Part shown: positions 22,001-34,032 of the stretch, one piece after another
Numbering within the stretch: the stretch's first letter is position 1
Layout: the number at the start of each line of letters is the position of its first letter
Assembly: GCA_005765155.1 (NCBI GenBank)
Contig: VCCP01000004.1
Location: 744,001 to 808,000, forward strand
Direction of reading: 5' to 3'
From: Zelopaecilomyces penicillatus
Lineage: Eukaryota; Ascomycota; Sordariomycetes; Hypocreales; Pseudodiploosporaceae
DNA: 64,000 nt
Translations under genes and position numbers: made by a program
The notes under the pieces: generated by a model
What the model was told of the DNA's origin: nothing
What the model saw: only the letters and a program-made list of their open reading frames with translations
Database searches by the model: none

Positions 22001-25000
22001 AACGCTGATATGGCCAACCTCGAGTTCTTTAACCTCGGCACTCAGGTATCCGAGACTGCTGTCACTGTCTACGCTTGCAGCAACTTTTTGAACTCGTGCC
22101 AAGGTTAACAGCCCAGGTCGATCATCTTCTGGGAGGTACTTTGCAACCGTAGAAAGCTTGGCCATCTCCTCGACGAGGCTTGGAAGCACAGCAAGCTGGG
22201 CTGTGTTCCTAACTCGAATGTTCACAGTCTCGATATTTGCCCTGAGTACCGATCCCTTTCTTCTTTGACGCAGTAGAGTATCAATCATGATTTCATCGCT
22301 TCCATGATCGAACTTGGCTTTTGATGGCGTTATGAGTTCCAGCAATTTCTCCAAGTCAGCATTCTTTGGAGCCGTTAGGAAATCCAGGCGCACGCCACCA
22401 ATTTCCGTATTGATGGCAGGATCAGCCATTGAGTTTCGGAGGTGAGGGCCGGACACTCGCATCATACTGCAAGCAATTCCTATGCCTTCATCGCGACTAA
22501 CAAGCTTTATAGCATTGCTCTCGGCAACAACGCTGCAGTCCTTGCCTAAAAGCTCAACAAATGCACCACCCACTCTTAAGTTGATCTTGTTCTCTGAAGC
22601 GACTGATTTGTCATCTGGGTTGATGGGTGCATCAAAACGCACACCTCTGGGCTTTGGCGGAGGCAGCGTCACAGATTTGGGAGTCTGTGACGGACTGGAA
22701 GCCATAGACGCACTCATGTTGAGGAAACTGCTCAATCCCCCAAACCAACTAAAAGTTTCATCAAGACGTTGTAGGTCAATCTGGATGGCCAGGGGAAGTG
22801 TTTCGATCTCCGTCTTGGTGTTTCCTTTGATTTGAGTCATCTTAATTCCAATGTCATACCCGGTTGAGAGAAATGTATCTCTCACCGAGGTACTCATCGG
22901 CCTAACGTTGTCAAACGAAACAATATCGCCATTTGCATACCCAAAGCGGAACTTTCGTAAGTCTATTTTTGTCACGGTCGCTGGTTGTTTTGTTGGCTTG
23001 CCTCTATTTAACCCACCAGTGGCCACTTCAGTGGGAGTCACTGACATCTTCAGGTTGCTTAGAGTGGCATTAAGCAAAACTTCGTGTTCGAACATAAAAA
23101 CCGTTGGGTCCAAATAGCGCCGAGGTGTATCAGCAACGCCTCCTAATCTGTTGAGGAAATTAAGTGATATCTCTTGGATCGAAACTTTGATCTCTGGCGT
23201 ATTGTCTGCTTCACCTGCATCATAACTCGGAGGTGCTGTTACTGGATTGTCATCTTTTACCGCCTCAAACAGCTTGTTAACAATCATGGCAAGAAGAAAC
23301 GCCAATGAAGCATCAAAGCGAATGGTTAGAGGTGACAAATCTACTTCCAAAGCACCGTCTTTCGGTTTAGAGGGTTGGATGGAGGCATGTGATATTGACT
23401 CAGGTGCAGAGCCGTGGACTGAAAATGCTCCAGGCGCTTGTGGGTAGTTAGAGTTGCTCAGACGCCGAGCTGAATCTGTAATTGTTTCTGACGGGTTGAT
23501 TTGAGGCTGAACGTGCTGAGCTTGAGATGGGATGTAAACTGAAATGGTTTGAAGATGTAAAACTTCCTTCACAACCCGAGTTGGCCCCTTTGGTGTTGCC
23601 ACATCGTCTTGCTGCGCTTCATCCTCGTTGTCCTGATCCAAATCAGAAGTCTGGTCTACCAGCAGAGAGGCTCTGCTGAAAGCTGGAGAAGAATCTGGAC
23701 TGCTAGATCTGCTTGACGCCATATCTGATGCATGTGTATGTTGCTCCTCTGATGCTTTAACAGTACTTGAATGATTCTCTGAAGAAGCCGAGTCTTCAGA
23801 CTCATCGTCGTCCTCGCCCCAACTTCCAGGCATTGCCCCTCGTGCTTGTTGAGGTTCTTCCGGCACCTGCTGCTGAGATTCAGCCAATATAGGCTGGTGA
23901 TGTGGAGAAACATCTGCGTCCTCTGAGGAATCTTTTGGGGCGTCACCATCGCTACTCGAGAAGGCGCTCATGTACATGCTTGTCGCTTCTTCATGTGTAT
24001 ACAAGTGAGATTGTGCCAAGTCCTCGATCAGGGTTTGCCGCGATGCTTGAATTGGCAGTTCAATCTCCTTCGATTCATTCATAGATGATACGGTGGCCAT
24101 GTCTAGCTGTGTCGTCTCGGCCGGCATAGATTCTTGAGATGCAGATATAGAATGTGTCGACTCAAATCCGGGCTCGGGCTCTAGAGTTTCTGACTGGGCA
24201 AGCTCATCCTCGGGGTCACTCTGATACAAGGCCGGTGAGCCTGGACTATTGGGCGAATGAAATTGTCGATCCTCAGGTGAGTAGTGAAAGTCCTGATAAA
24301 CCGAGGCCCGTGGAGTAGCAGGACTCTCATCTTCAATATCATCATGGGCTAGCTCATAAGGAATCCCGAGTGCCTCCTCACTATCAGTCAAGGGATCGTT
24401 CGGTTCGTCCATATCTTCGTGAATCGAAAAATGCTCGCGGAAGTCCGCTTGTGAGGATGCCATCGCCGTAGCAGCGAAGCTTTCTATTGATGACGAGATA
24501 GATTCGTTTTGTAAACTTCCCTGTGAGAATTCCATTGGCTCCTCATTTGATAGTTTTTGAGATAAAGAAGAGATTTGTCGAGAGGGCGGGTTTCTAGTCA
24601 TAAAAGGGGAGGATGTTAAAGAGGGCGATGCAATTGATGGTGACCGTGTCATTGTCGAAAAGACATTAGCCTCTGACACCAAAAAAGCTCTAACATTTTC
24701 GAGAGAGATCTGGCGTTTTCCCTCCTTTGGCTTGAATTTTGCCGAACCACCATCAGATACATTTGCCTGCGTTGTGACGCCTTCAATATCAACGCCCTCC
24801 AACGCAATCTGAAATGACACTGGCTCGGTGCTAGAAGAGCCCATATCGACAGGGATTTCGAGATCCAACTGAAAGGTCACGCTCTTGATCTTTATTTGTA
24901 TCCGATCAACTACTCCTTGTAAGAAATCTGCCAAAAACGATGGCAGTGACAAGGACTGGCCAGTGCCAATAATCGGCTCGTCTTCACTCCCATCATCACT

Positions 25001-25552
25001 GACGGTAACGGAGGCACCTAGATCAAGAGTTTCCGCAGCCAAAGCTTCTTCGAGTTTCTTTCTCTCCGCCGATGGTTGTGTGTCTAGGAAGGATTGCGCA
25101 AGATCTGCGGTGTTTGGGACGACTGCCGAGGTAGCGTGTGGTTTTGTAGATTTGTTTGGCTTAGGAGCAGAATCGACCACCTTTAATCTAACATCCACCC
25201 CGTCGACCTCAATAGTGATGGGGCTCGTATAAAAGTCCATGGGAATAGTCACTCTTAGTAGTAGTACCTTGGCCTTTTGTAGTGCAAAGGTCTCGGGAAG
25301 CTTCAGTAGCTTCTCCAATTTCTGTGTTACTGTCAGCATCCCTGGGTGGTCATAACCGCGGTTGATCCACAAACACACCTCTAGTTTGATTCCAACATCT
25401 CTAAACTCAAACACCGTATTCCTCCCAATCGCAAGATCGAGGTTCTCCATGTCCAACGCGTCGGCGTCCAGAAGCTCCAGGCGCGAGAGAGCATATCGCA
25501 GCAGCCGCTTGGGCATGCTGGAGCTTCGGAACGACGGGAATAGAGACGCCAT
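19072..25552 (-). CDS. ATG2: Autophagy-related lipid transfer protein Atg2
   Basis: Exon 1 runs 25552-19148 and a final 18-nt exon lies at 19089-19072; 2140 aa, normal for filamentous fungi. The last intron (GTAGGT...GTGACACAG) joins RRIGE to KYKKY and a stop; reading through it would add 57 unrelated residues. The N-terminus (MPKRLLRYALSRLELLDADA, then LDLAIGRNTVFEFRDVGIKL) is the chorein_N hydrophobic-groove opening. About residues 260-700 are acidic, Ser-rich and probably disordered. The C-terminal ATG_C part includes VRSIVNIGSGFKDLVEIPLR, ARTTGTELVKLGAKLAVGTQ and GGVAKAVWRRAPTIIFRPAV. Atg2 bridges ER and phagophore edge with Atg18 and Atg9 and moves phospholipids for autophagosome growth. 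Confidence 0.95.
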
Positions 25553-26807
25553 AGTCGCTGGCTAAGCTCGGAACGGATCTAGATGTTGATGCTGTCGGCG
25601 GCTTTACCTTGACCACTTGGGCTCTGAAGGCGTGATGGCAAGAGACCCCCGGCCAGATGCGGGGGCGAAGGTCATGATTAGAGAAGAAGATACGGCGGCA
25701 TGAGCGGCGCAGGGCGAAGGTGGAGAGTTTCGGGCGTTTGTTTGTGTGTTGCTCCAGGTATCTGAAGCTCGGCAAAGAAAACGACAATGACAAGGGAAAG
25801 CCTTGATGAGAGAGAAGCTGCCCCAGGGGGAGGGAGTAGACAGTGAAGAGGTCGGAGGTTGGAGTCTGGTGGCAGAGGGGCAGAGACGGAGAGATCACGA
25901 GCTACCCCGGTAGGTAGTGTCTGATGCCTGTAGGCTGTCGGCTGTAGGCTGTGGACAGGCCCTGTACAAAGTATTTAGCTGGAGGCTGTAATACCAGGCG
26001 GGCTAGGCTCCGAGAAATGATGACATGGACTGCGTGTTGGCCCGCTAGCTCGTGACGTTTCCCCCAGGTTACCAGAGCTCACTCACCACAGGGTCCCTTT
26101 CAGCGGGTCAGTTGACCCAGCACAGTGGGCCTCCGTCGATAACCAGCGCGTATTGGGGGTAGCGGCATGCACAGTGCTGGACGCCCACTGTACCGGAGGC
26201 TGTAAATACACTTCTCCAAATGCAGGGCCCGAGTCAAAGCCCAGCCCAATCTGCCAGCGCTAGTAAAATACAACCGATAAGGTTGAGGAATACCGTGCTG
26301 CCTTGCTCTTTGATACTAGGATATGAGTGAGTGCCTCTCATTAGCGGTGTTGATGGTCTGTGGGCGCTTAGGAGCCTGTCCCAGGTCTTTCCTTCAATTC
26401 ATGTCAAGTAATGTACCTCCTTACACCGCCAATCATTCCGAGACAGCCAAGCTCGGTAAACTCGGGTGTGTTCACTGCTCATGAACGAACGTCAACGTAT
26501 TTGCTTTTGTTTTTGTTGTAAAAAAGAAGGCTGGTATGCGGCTGTGGGGTATCAGTTTATGGTAATTGTCCTGTCAACAGCGAATCTAGTCACAGTGCAA
26601 TGGAATCTCCACATGTACTACGCAAATGTTCGTTATGCAACTCCAAAGTATGGGGGGAAAACCAAACAGCAACGCCTTGTGATACATCCCAACTACATAC
26701 ATACATACATACATACATAAAACCATCGGTTGTCGTGTAGTTAGCAGGTCCTCTTTCCTTATTTCCTCTTCTTCCATTTCTTTGTCCTTTTTTTTTGGTT
26801 TTTGTTT
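25553..26807. other. Intergenic / ATG2 promoter region
   Basis: About 1.25 kb between the ATG2 start and the 3' end of the acyl-CoA dehydrogenase gene. No supported gene. Holds a CATA repeat (26693-26719) and T-rich DNA just before 26808. Confidence 0.5.
26693..26719. repeat. (CATA)n microsatellite
   Basis: About six CATA units in the 3' flank of the acyl-CoA dehydrogenase gene, non-coding. Confidence 0.85.
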
Positions 26808-28538
26808 TTACAACATCGCCTTGGGGAAGCTCTTCATGGCCTGTCGCACGCCGAGATCGGCCAGAACCTCCTCCGCACCGCCGAGAATAGCATCAAACTT
26901 GTACGTCCGGTTGAACATCTCAATGTGCTTGCCCATGCCCGTCTGTGTCAGGCCACGGCCACCCCAAATCTGAACGGACTCGTCGGCGATTTCGTGGGCG
27001 GCACGAGTAATGCTCATCTTCAGCAAGCCAATGGGGCCGGCAAGATGCTGGGCCTGCTGCTTGTACGGCATGTGGCACATCTGGTAGGTGATGCTTTCGA
27101 GCCAAGCCTGGTTGGCCTCGACGAGGGCAATCATCTTGGCAAGTCTGGGGTATGCTGGTCAGTTTTGTTGTCCTTTCAAGATAAGCGATTGATAAATAGG
27201 GTCAAGACTTACTTTTGGCGAATGACGGGTTGGTCGATGAGACGCTTGCCAAAGACAAGACGCTGGTTGGCCCACTTCAAGCTCTCCTCGATGACCATTC
27301 TGGAGACGCGGATGGTGCCACCTGTCATGTTATATTAGTTTCTGCTGTATAACCACCCAGGCAGTTAAGGGCACTTACAGCACATGGTCCACCTCTCGTG
27401 GTTGAAGTTGCTAAGAATAACGTGGATACCCTTGTTCTCCTCGCCAAGAAGATTCTCAACTGGGACCTTGACGTTGTCAAATGTAATGTAGGCAGTTCCC
27501 GCAGTAGGGGAGTATGAAGTCTTGATGGCCTTGGTCTCGACACCCTCGCCTCTCTCGATAAGGAGCACGCTCAGTGCCTTGCCGGTGGTAACTCCAACAA
27601 CGAAGTAGTCGGCAAAGGCTCCATTCGTAATCCACTTCTTGGTTCCGTTTACAATCTTAACATAGCTTCAGTCAGCAACAGTCTCATGTCAGGAATACCT
27701 AGTCGGGGTCACTCACGTAGTGCTTGCCATCGGGGGTCTTCACAGCTGTCGTTCGGATACCAGCAACGTCAGATCCAGCAAAGGCCTCCGTGATGGCCAG
27801 ACACGCCTTCTTCTTGCCGCTAAAAACCTCGCTGGCGATCTTGTTCTTCCAGGCCTCGTCATTGGCAAAATTAAGTACTGCCGTGAGGCCAATTGTCATG
27901 CCTGCCATGTTGCCATCCTGGAAACCTCGGGCCATGGGCCGAGACATCTCCTGAGAAACGATCAAGTCATGGAAGTAGTCAAACTCTTCGCCCTTGACGG
28001 CGCCGTCAAGCAGGTTAACACCGTGAAGGTGCTTTCCAGGACCCATGCGCATGTGCAGAATGCCAGCCTTGCTCATACGCTCAATCATCTCCTGGCTGAT
28101 GTACCTGCCCGTAGCCTCACATTCCTGGGCCTCGGGCACCACGTGGATATCAGTGAACTCGCGAATGGCCTTTCGCAGCCGTCGGTGGGAGTCATTGTAG
28201 TAGGGGCTCTTGAACTGGGGAGCGAGCCACAGAGGCTCGGCGTAGGGAACCTGGCTGAGGTCTCCAGGCTGCGGGGTGATGACCTGAGGCTTCTCGCCGT
28301 TGACTGTACCAATGGCGAGGTCGGCGTACTTGGTAAGAACTTCGTGACGATGGAGGTTGTAGAAGGCAGATGTCGCATCTTGACCAGCAACTTGTCGCAG
28401 CACGGTCTCACCACCAGGATGAGCGTCGACAAACTCGCTGAGGTCGTAGACGGTGCTGTCGATGATGCACCAGAGGGAATCCTCAGAGGTGTGCTCGCGC
28501 ACTTCCTCGCGAGTGAATGTTTTTGCGGGAGGAGCCAT
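26808..28538 (-). CDS. Cytochrome b5-acyl-CoA dehydrogenase fusion
   Basis: Exons 28538-27717, 27655-27379, 27321-27213 and 27144-26808; 514 aa, all phases consistent. Residues about 5-80 are a cytochrome b5 domain with the haem-ligand motif DAHPGGE (His40) and a second histidine in FYNLHRHE. From about residue 100 an acyl-CoA dehydrogenase follows: AITEAFAGSDVAGIRTTAVK and WITNGAFADYFVVGV in the flavin/substrate region, NFNHERW, and the C-terminal four-helix part with QIWGGRGLTQTGMGKHIEMF. Such enzymes oxidise acyl-CoAs at the alpha-beta bond; the b5 domain could pass electrons directly. The C-terminus is AML, a weak match to a type 1 peroxisomal signal. The ATG at 28538 is the first in frame; only a TTG lies upstream. 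Confidence 0.9.
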
Positions 28539-30262
28539 TGTAAAACTAACAACTGATTGTACAAGGAAGGAAAAAAGTGAGATAATGGAAGAGAGATAGG
28601 CGGATTTGGAGTGTAAGGGCAATGCACAGAACGAGAGCTTCCCAGAGGTTCAATCAAGTTCCAGCGACTGCAGATGAGGATGGGGGAAAAGCTAAGCTGC
28701 ACACACGGCCATGTCTTTTGTTATAAACTCACCTAGCCACGCACGGCTGAGGACCGGCTTACGGTGCAATAGAGCCTCGGCACACCGGGCGTGGATGGCC
28801 CACAACGGAACAAGCTACAAATACCCGCGTTCTGATTGGCCGGGGGTGCTAGGGACAGTGGACTTGTGGGCTGGATCGTGGGGAATCGGCATAACGAGTG
28901 GGTGGGGGGTGGGTGAGGTGAGATAGTCAAAGCATCAATAGTCTCTATGCATCAACGGTGGAGCATGTTTGAAGTAAATACTGTTGAGTTATATGTTGTA
29001 CTTGAGGATATTTACTACCGCGGCTATCTGGAATTCTTTATACCTTCTCCATGCTCGTTTGCCCGGCTTTGACGGATGCTGGGGATGGTTGCTGGACCCC
29101 TGTACCTTGTTGCTAGAAGAAGCCGTTATGCTGAGCCCTCAAAACGACGCGCTGCACATCCATCCCGCTATTCACGCAGGGTAACGATACATCGTGGTGC
29201 CTCTGACATGGATACCTGAAATCCATCGCTGCAGGTCTCCTTCTTGGTTGGACTCAAGCACACAAAGTTTACTAGCTTTATAGCTTCTATCCCTCGATAA
29301 GAAAGTCCAAGTGCGCTGGTGTGTTTGAAGGAGGAATGCAAGGTATCATTAGCCTGTGACTTAGGCGGGCAATTCGTCCTACCTACCCTGCATTAAAAAG
29401 CTGGAATGTTGGCCTCAACTCCAACAGGATACATTAGTCTATGCAATCACACGCTTTGCAGTATATCATAACCCTTCCTCTCCACTGTGAAAGTCTAACC
29501 CTTGCTCAGTTCGGTAGGTAAATTGCAATCTCTTCTCCTTCTTGTCCCAGCTTCGTTTCCTTAGCTTCGATATCCGCCGATATCCGCGCAGTTGCCTTTC
29601 GTGTACTCACACACCAAGCTGTCTTTATGTGTCCTAATCCAACTGATCTGATATGGCCTGACCAATGAACGAATGGTGGTCTTGTTCAAATTGAGAGTGG
29701 CTTTTTCTGCTTTGATCGTTGGGTGCGTGGTCATGAGCGATCTAGGCGCCAGTAGCTCTCACATGGCGCTGCCTCGTGGTCTTTGAGGCGAGCCTGCTCT
29801 CGTGATCGGTGGGCTGATGGTGCTTCCTAAGCCGTCACTCATTTGGCACCAAGACTCTTGTTCGGAGCCATGACAAATCACCGAACGCTACTTTTATCAC
29901 CTCACACCCTATGGACAACCCCTACTAGGAGCTACCAGTACCAGTATCGTTTGCGGAACTGCAGTAGCTGATTGGAATCATCATCACCCCTTTGAACTGA
30001 CTAGCTGCCTAAATGACACAGGGCCAAAATCCGTCACAACTCCCTCATACCTACACCTACGCAAATCTTATCAAGTCCATAAAACAATTCACATGCTTAT
30101 TTTCTTTATAATTATATTAGTCGTAGTATGGATGCTTATTCAATTTGTTGCACTAGTCTCTCAGGGCGAGATTCATCTAGGATATATCAGGACCTAACGG
30201 CAACACGGATATACAACCTCCTTCATCTAAAACAGAGCCCGTTACGTGTAAGAACAGCAGCG
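28539..30262. other. Divergent intergenic region
   Basis: About 1.7 kb between the divergent acyl-CoA dehydrogenase and amine oxidase genes. No frame on either strand has a recognisable domain. Presumed promoters at both ends. Confidence 0.5.
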
Positions 30263-32085
30263 ATGGAAGGCTTCCTAAAGGTAACCCAATCTACGGTGCT
30301 TGGCCCTTGTATTTCTAAGAACCCCAGTCACTAAATCTCCACCCACCATGCCCTATTCCATCAAGTTTGTACAAGTTTGTACTTCAGGTTCATCTCAAAG
30401 CACATAATTTCATGTACAACGACTCAAGGCTGGCGCTGACTTACATTGAAATAGCGCGGCAAATCCGCCCCTGGATCAAGTCCACGTGTAGCCATCATCG
30501 GTGCTGGGCTGTCCGGTCTGCGTTGTGCAGACATATTACTGCAGCATGGCTTCCATGTGACAATCATCGAGGGCCGTGATAGAATTGGAGGACGGTTGCA
30601 TCAGGAAAAGCTGGGCAACGGACACTGGGTAGACGTTGGACCCAACTGGATACACGGCACTGATGACAATCCTATACTGGATCTTGCAAAGCAAACTGGG
30701 ACTGCTGTGGGGAGCTGGGACATGACTTCGTACGTCTTCAACGAACATGGCGATCTATTCCCTGTGGAAGAAGGGGAAAAATATGCCGATGTCATGTGGA
30801 GCATCATTCAAGATGCCTTCAAGTACTCTAACAAATTAGGCGCAGACATCGACGCCGACGAAAGTCTACTAGACTTCTTCAAGGAAAAAGTCGTGGAGAA
30901 GTTTCCTCAAACAGAGCCCGGGTATGAGAGGAAAAGAGAAATCGTCTTGCAAATGTCAGAGCAATGGGGCGCGTTTGTTGGCAGCCCCGTGGCCAGACAG
31001 AGCCTCAAGTTTTTCTGGTTGGAAGAATGCATCGACGGAGGTGAGTCTAAACTAAAGAACAGGCCAGGGAACAACATTTGAAGTGTCACTTGACTTGCGA
31101 TGGGGTTAACCAGCAGGATTAGAAAACCTTTTCTGCGCCGGTACATATAAGAAGATCTTGGACGCAATCGCAAAGCCAGCACTTGCCGAAGCTGACTTGA
31201 GATTCAACTTGGTGGCGGAGAAAATTTCCTGTCGTATAGAGCCTGAAGATGAAGTCAGAGTCCAGCTGAAAGATGGCCAAGTTATGTCATTTGACGAAGT
31301 CGTGGTTACGACGCCACTTGGCTGGTTGAAGCAGAATCTATCGGCATTCGATCCTCCTCTTCCAGCGCGCATGACCAAGGCGATCGACGCCATCAGCTAC
31401 GGGTGTCTTGAGAAGGTTTGCCATCACATCGTCATGTAGCATGGATTCCTGTAGCTCTAATTCCTTGACATAGGTCTACATCAGCTTTCCAAGGGCATTT
31501 TGGTTGTCGAATAATGGCGACGACCGCAAGGTGCAAGGATTCGTTCAGTGGTTATCGCCAGCATATCAGTCAGAATCGAACCCAGAGAGGTGGGCACAGG
31601 AGCTTGTCGAGCTGGCAAGCATTGCGCCTGAAGCCGCTCACCCAACTCTGCTGTTCTACATCCACGGGCAACAGTCCAAGTACCTGACGTCTAGAGTGGC
31701 AGAGCTCGAAGGTCAAGAGAAGAAGGACGAGTTTCTCATTAGCTTTTTCAAGCCGTACTACTCCAGGTTGCCACACTACTCCGAGTCGTCACCGGAGTGT
31801 ATTCCTACGTGTTGTCTAGCAACGAGTTGGCTCCTCGACGACCTGGCCGGGAACGGCAGCTACAGTAACTTCCAAGTAGGACTGGAGAACGGCGATGAAG
31901 ATATCAAGACAATGAGAGAGGGACTGCCGGATCACGGTTTATGGCTTGCTGGTGAGCACACAGCGCCGTTTGTGGCACTGGGAACTGCGACTGGTGCATA
32001 CTGGAGCGGAGAGTCTGTCGGGAGAAGGATAGCTGAAGCATACGGCCTCCCTAAGCGACAGGTCGCGAACATGGATGTATCGTAA
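30263..32085 (+). CDS. Flavin amine oxidase (polyamine oxidase / Fms1-like)
   Basis: Proposed exons 30263-30280, 30455-31040, 31117-31415 and 31474-32085; 504 aa. The FAD-binding Rossmann motif RVAIIGAGLSGLRCAD, then EGRDRIGGRLHQ, opens the protein; the C-terminal FAD motif is WLAGEHTAPFVALGTATGAY. In between, WVDVGPNWIHG and NLFCAGTYKKILDAIA fit the polyamine-oxidase/LSD1-like amine oxidase family. It would oxidise amines such as polyamines, releasing H2O2. The start is the weakest part: an in-frame TAG at 30452 forces an upstream exon, and ATG 30263 (MEGFLK) before a GTAACC donor gives the right phase. The acceptor of exon 3 is a tandem CAGCAG, so 31114 is equally possible. No PTS1 is seen. 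Confidence 0.8.
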
Positions 32086-32869
32086 CTCTTCGCGGAATCC
32101 AGAGAGGCGCTGTCTGCTTAGTCATGATACCGTTTCGAGAAATACCTAGGTAATAAGTCGACATTATGGCACGTGTGTCTGTAATAATGGTTACAATACG
32201 CTCTTCGTAGCGAATGTGCGTGCTGTGTTGTGTGGCGAGGAGATTGTGTGTGTGCATTTGGCCATCACCAGTGGAACAGTTGCTGAGCACTGACACAAGT
32301 TACAGCGCACAATTAATATGAAGGAGGAGCAAATAAACACGTTAAGCGGGCTTGTTGTGCGAAGTGGGAGGTGGGCAAAAATCTCAGCTCTGCCCCGCCT
32401 TCGTCACCACCCGTCTGTAGGCGACCAGAAAGCAGTGGTGCCCGCACAGTAGAAATCCGAGGCTAACCAAAAGACCGTTTGCAAGGCCAAAAACTTTTCC
32501 GCTGCATACCAGTTCTTGGAATTGTAACTTGTTCTCGTTCACAAGACCGCGCCGAAAAGCATCGTTTTTCTTCGCAGACGGTACGGCCACCTCCTCTGTT
32601 CCCTCCTCCTCCCCAATCACCTTCTCCTCCTCCTCTCCCCCCCTCCTTCATCTCGCCGTTCGAGTCAAACCTCCGCAGCGGGCTTTGGGACAATTTCACT
32701 GCGTTTCCCGGCTCATCGGGGCCAAGCAGCGGAAATTTCGAGCACTTCTGCTATCTCGAACAGATCGCGGGAAACCCTCACAATCACTGCCTGCTAACAT
32801 CGGGACACAGATTCACAGCAAACCTCACCCAACACCCTTCTATCCATTTCGCCTCACCTTTCATCCACC
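32086..32869. other. Intergenic / leader of the zinc-knuckle gene
   Basis: 3' flank of the amine oxidase, then a promoter and strongly pyrimidine-rich leader (CTCC runs near 32590-32650), common before highly expressed fungal genes. Confidence 0.5.
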
Positions 32870-34032
32870 ATGGATTACTCAGGCTCCTCTGGTCCCGCCC
32901 GCGGCGCGTGCTACTCTTGTGAGTTATCAATCAATCGCGTTTATCTTCAGCAGCACTAGTTTCCCCCGCCTTGACAAGGGCCTCTCCCCCTCCAAATTGA
33001 CCCTTGACCCATGTTTTTCTGAAGCAGCACCATCTCTGTTGTGCTGTGTCTGTTGGGTCTTTGGCCATGCTGGGCCTCCTACCCTTTTTGCTACTTTTTA
33101 TACATTTTGTTTGGCAAAAGCTAACGTTATGGTCACTCAGGCGGTTCCACCGGCCACCAGGTACAGCAACCCATCGATCTTTCGTCACTGTTATTATCAG
33201 CAGCCAACTTACTATTAACCCTAGGCCCGTGACTGCCCTACCAAAGGTCCTGCTAAGTGGTATGTATTTCTTCCTAAACTTGAAATAGTACAGTATACTA
33301 ATTTAGGTGTAGCTATAACTGCGGCGGTTCGTTTAACCATCCATCCTTTTGCGGTTTCATTTCAACTATGCTAACATTTAGTTATAGGCGAGGGCCACAT
33401 GAGTGAGTCTTCGTCATGCTACGAATATGCTTGAGTCCTCCGTTTTTGCTGACATGACTAGGCCGTGACTGCACCGAGCCCGCGAAGGACGGCAAGTCTT
33501 GCTACAAGTGCGGCCAGCCCGGCCACATCTCTCGCGACTGCCCCACGAGCGGCGGCGGTGGCGGCGGTGGTGGTCAGACCGAGTGCTACAAGGTATGACA
33601 AAATTGAATGATTTCGTTTTAAAAATATTATGTTGGCTAATCGAACAACTCAATTCAGTGCGGTGAGATTGGCCACATTGCTCGCAGCTGCCCCAAGTCA
33701 GGATATGGCGGCGGCCAGGGCGGCCAGGGCGGCTATGGTGGTGGCCAGGGCGGCTACGGTGGTGGTGGTCAAGGCAAGACCTGCTACTCTTGTGGCGGCT
33801 ACGGCCACATGTCTCGTACGTTCTCCCAGTTTCTAGCAGTGCCTCATCGTGCCTAGAGATCTACTAGCTAACATGTTCTAAAGGCGAGTGTGTTAATGGC
33901 ATGAAGTGCTACAACTGCGGCGAGTCAGGTCACTACTCCCGTGATTGCCCCAAGGAGTCCACTGGCGGCAACAAGATCTGTTACAAGTGCCAGCAGAGTG
34001 GTCACGTCCAGGCCCAGTGCCCCAACAACTAA
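32870..34032 (+). CDS. GIS2: CCHC zinc-knuckle protein, Gis2/Byr3/CNBP type
   Basis: Eight exons: 32870-32918, 33141-33160, 33225-33259, 33313-33326, 33388-33402, 33462-33592, 33659-33815 and 33884-34032; 189 aa. All seven introns are GT-AG and all phases agree. Every exon adds to a chain of seven C-X2-C-X4-H-X4-C knuckles (CYSCGSTGHQARDC, CYNCGGEGHMSRDC, CYKCGQPGHISRDC, CYKCGEIGHIARSC, CYSCGGYGHMSREC, CYNCGESGHYSRDC, CYKCQQSGHVQAQC). Glycine-rich linkers follow knuckles 3 and 4. This is the architecture of yeast Gis2 and human CNBP, which bind single-stranded nucleic acid, associate with polysomes and promote translation of selected mRNAs. The exons of 14 and 15 nt are unusually small; without them knuckle 2 is destroyed, which supports the model. 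Confidence 0.9.

Noticed and set aside
27720..28556. 278-codon plus-strand frame
   Set aside because: Antisense shadow of the b5-acyl-CoA dehydrogenase exon 1.
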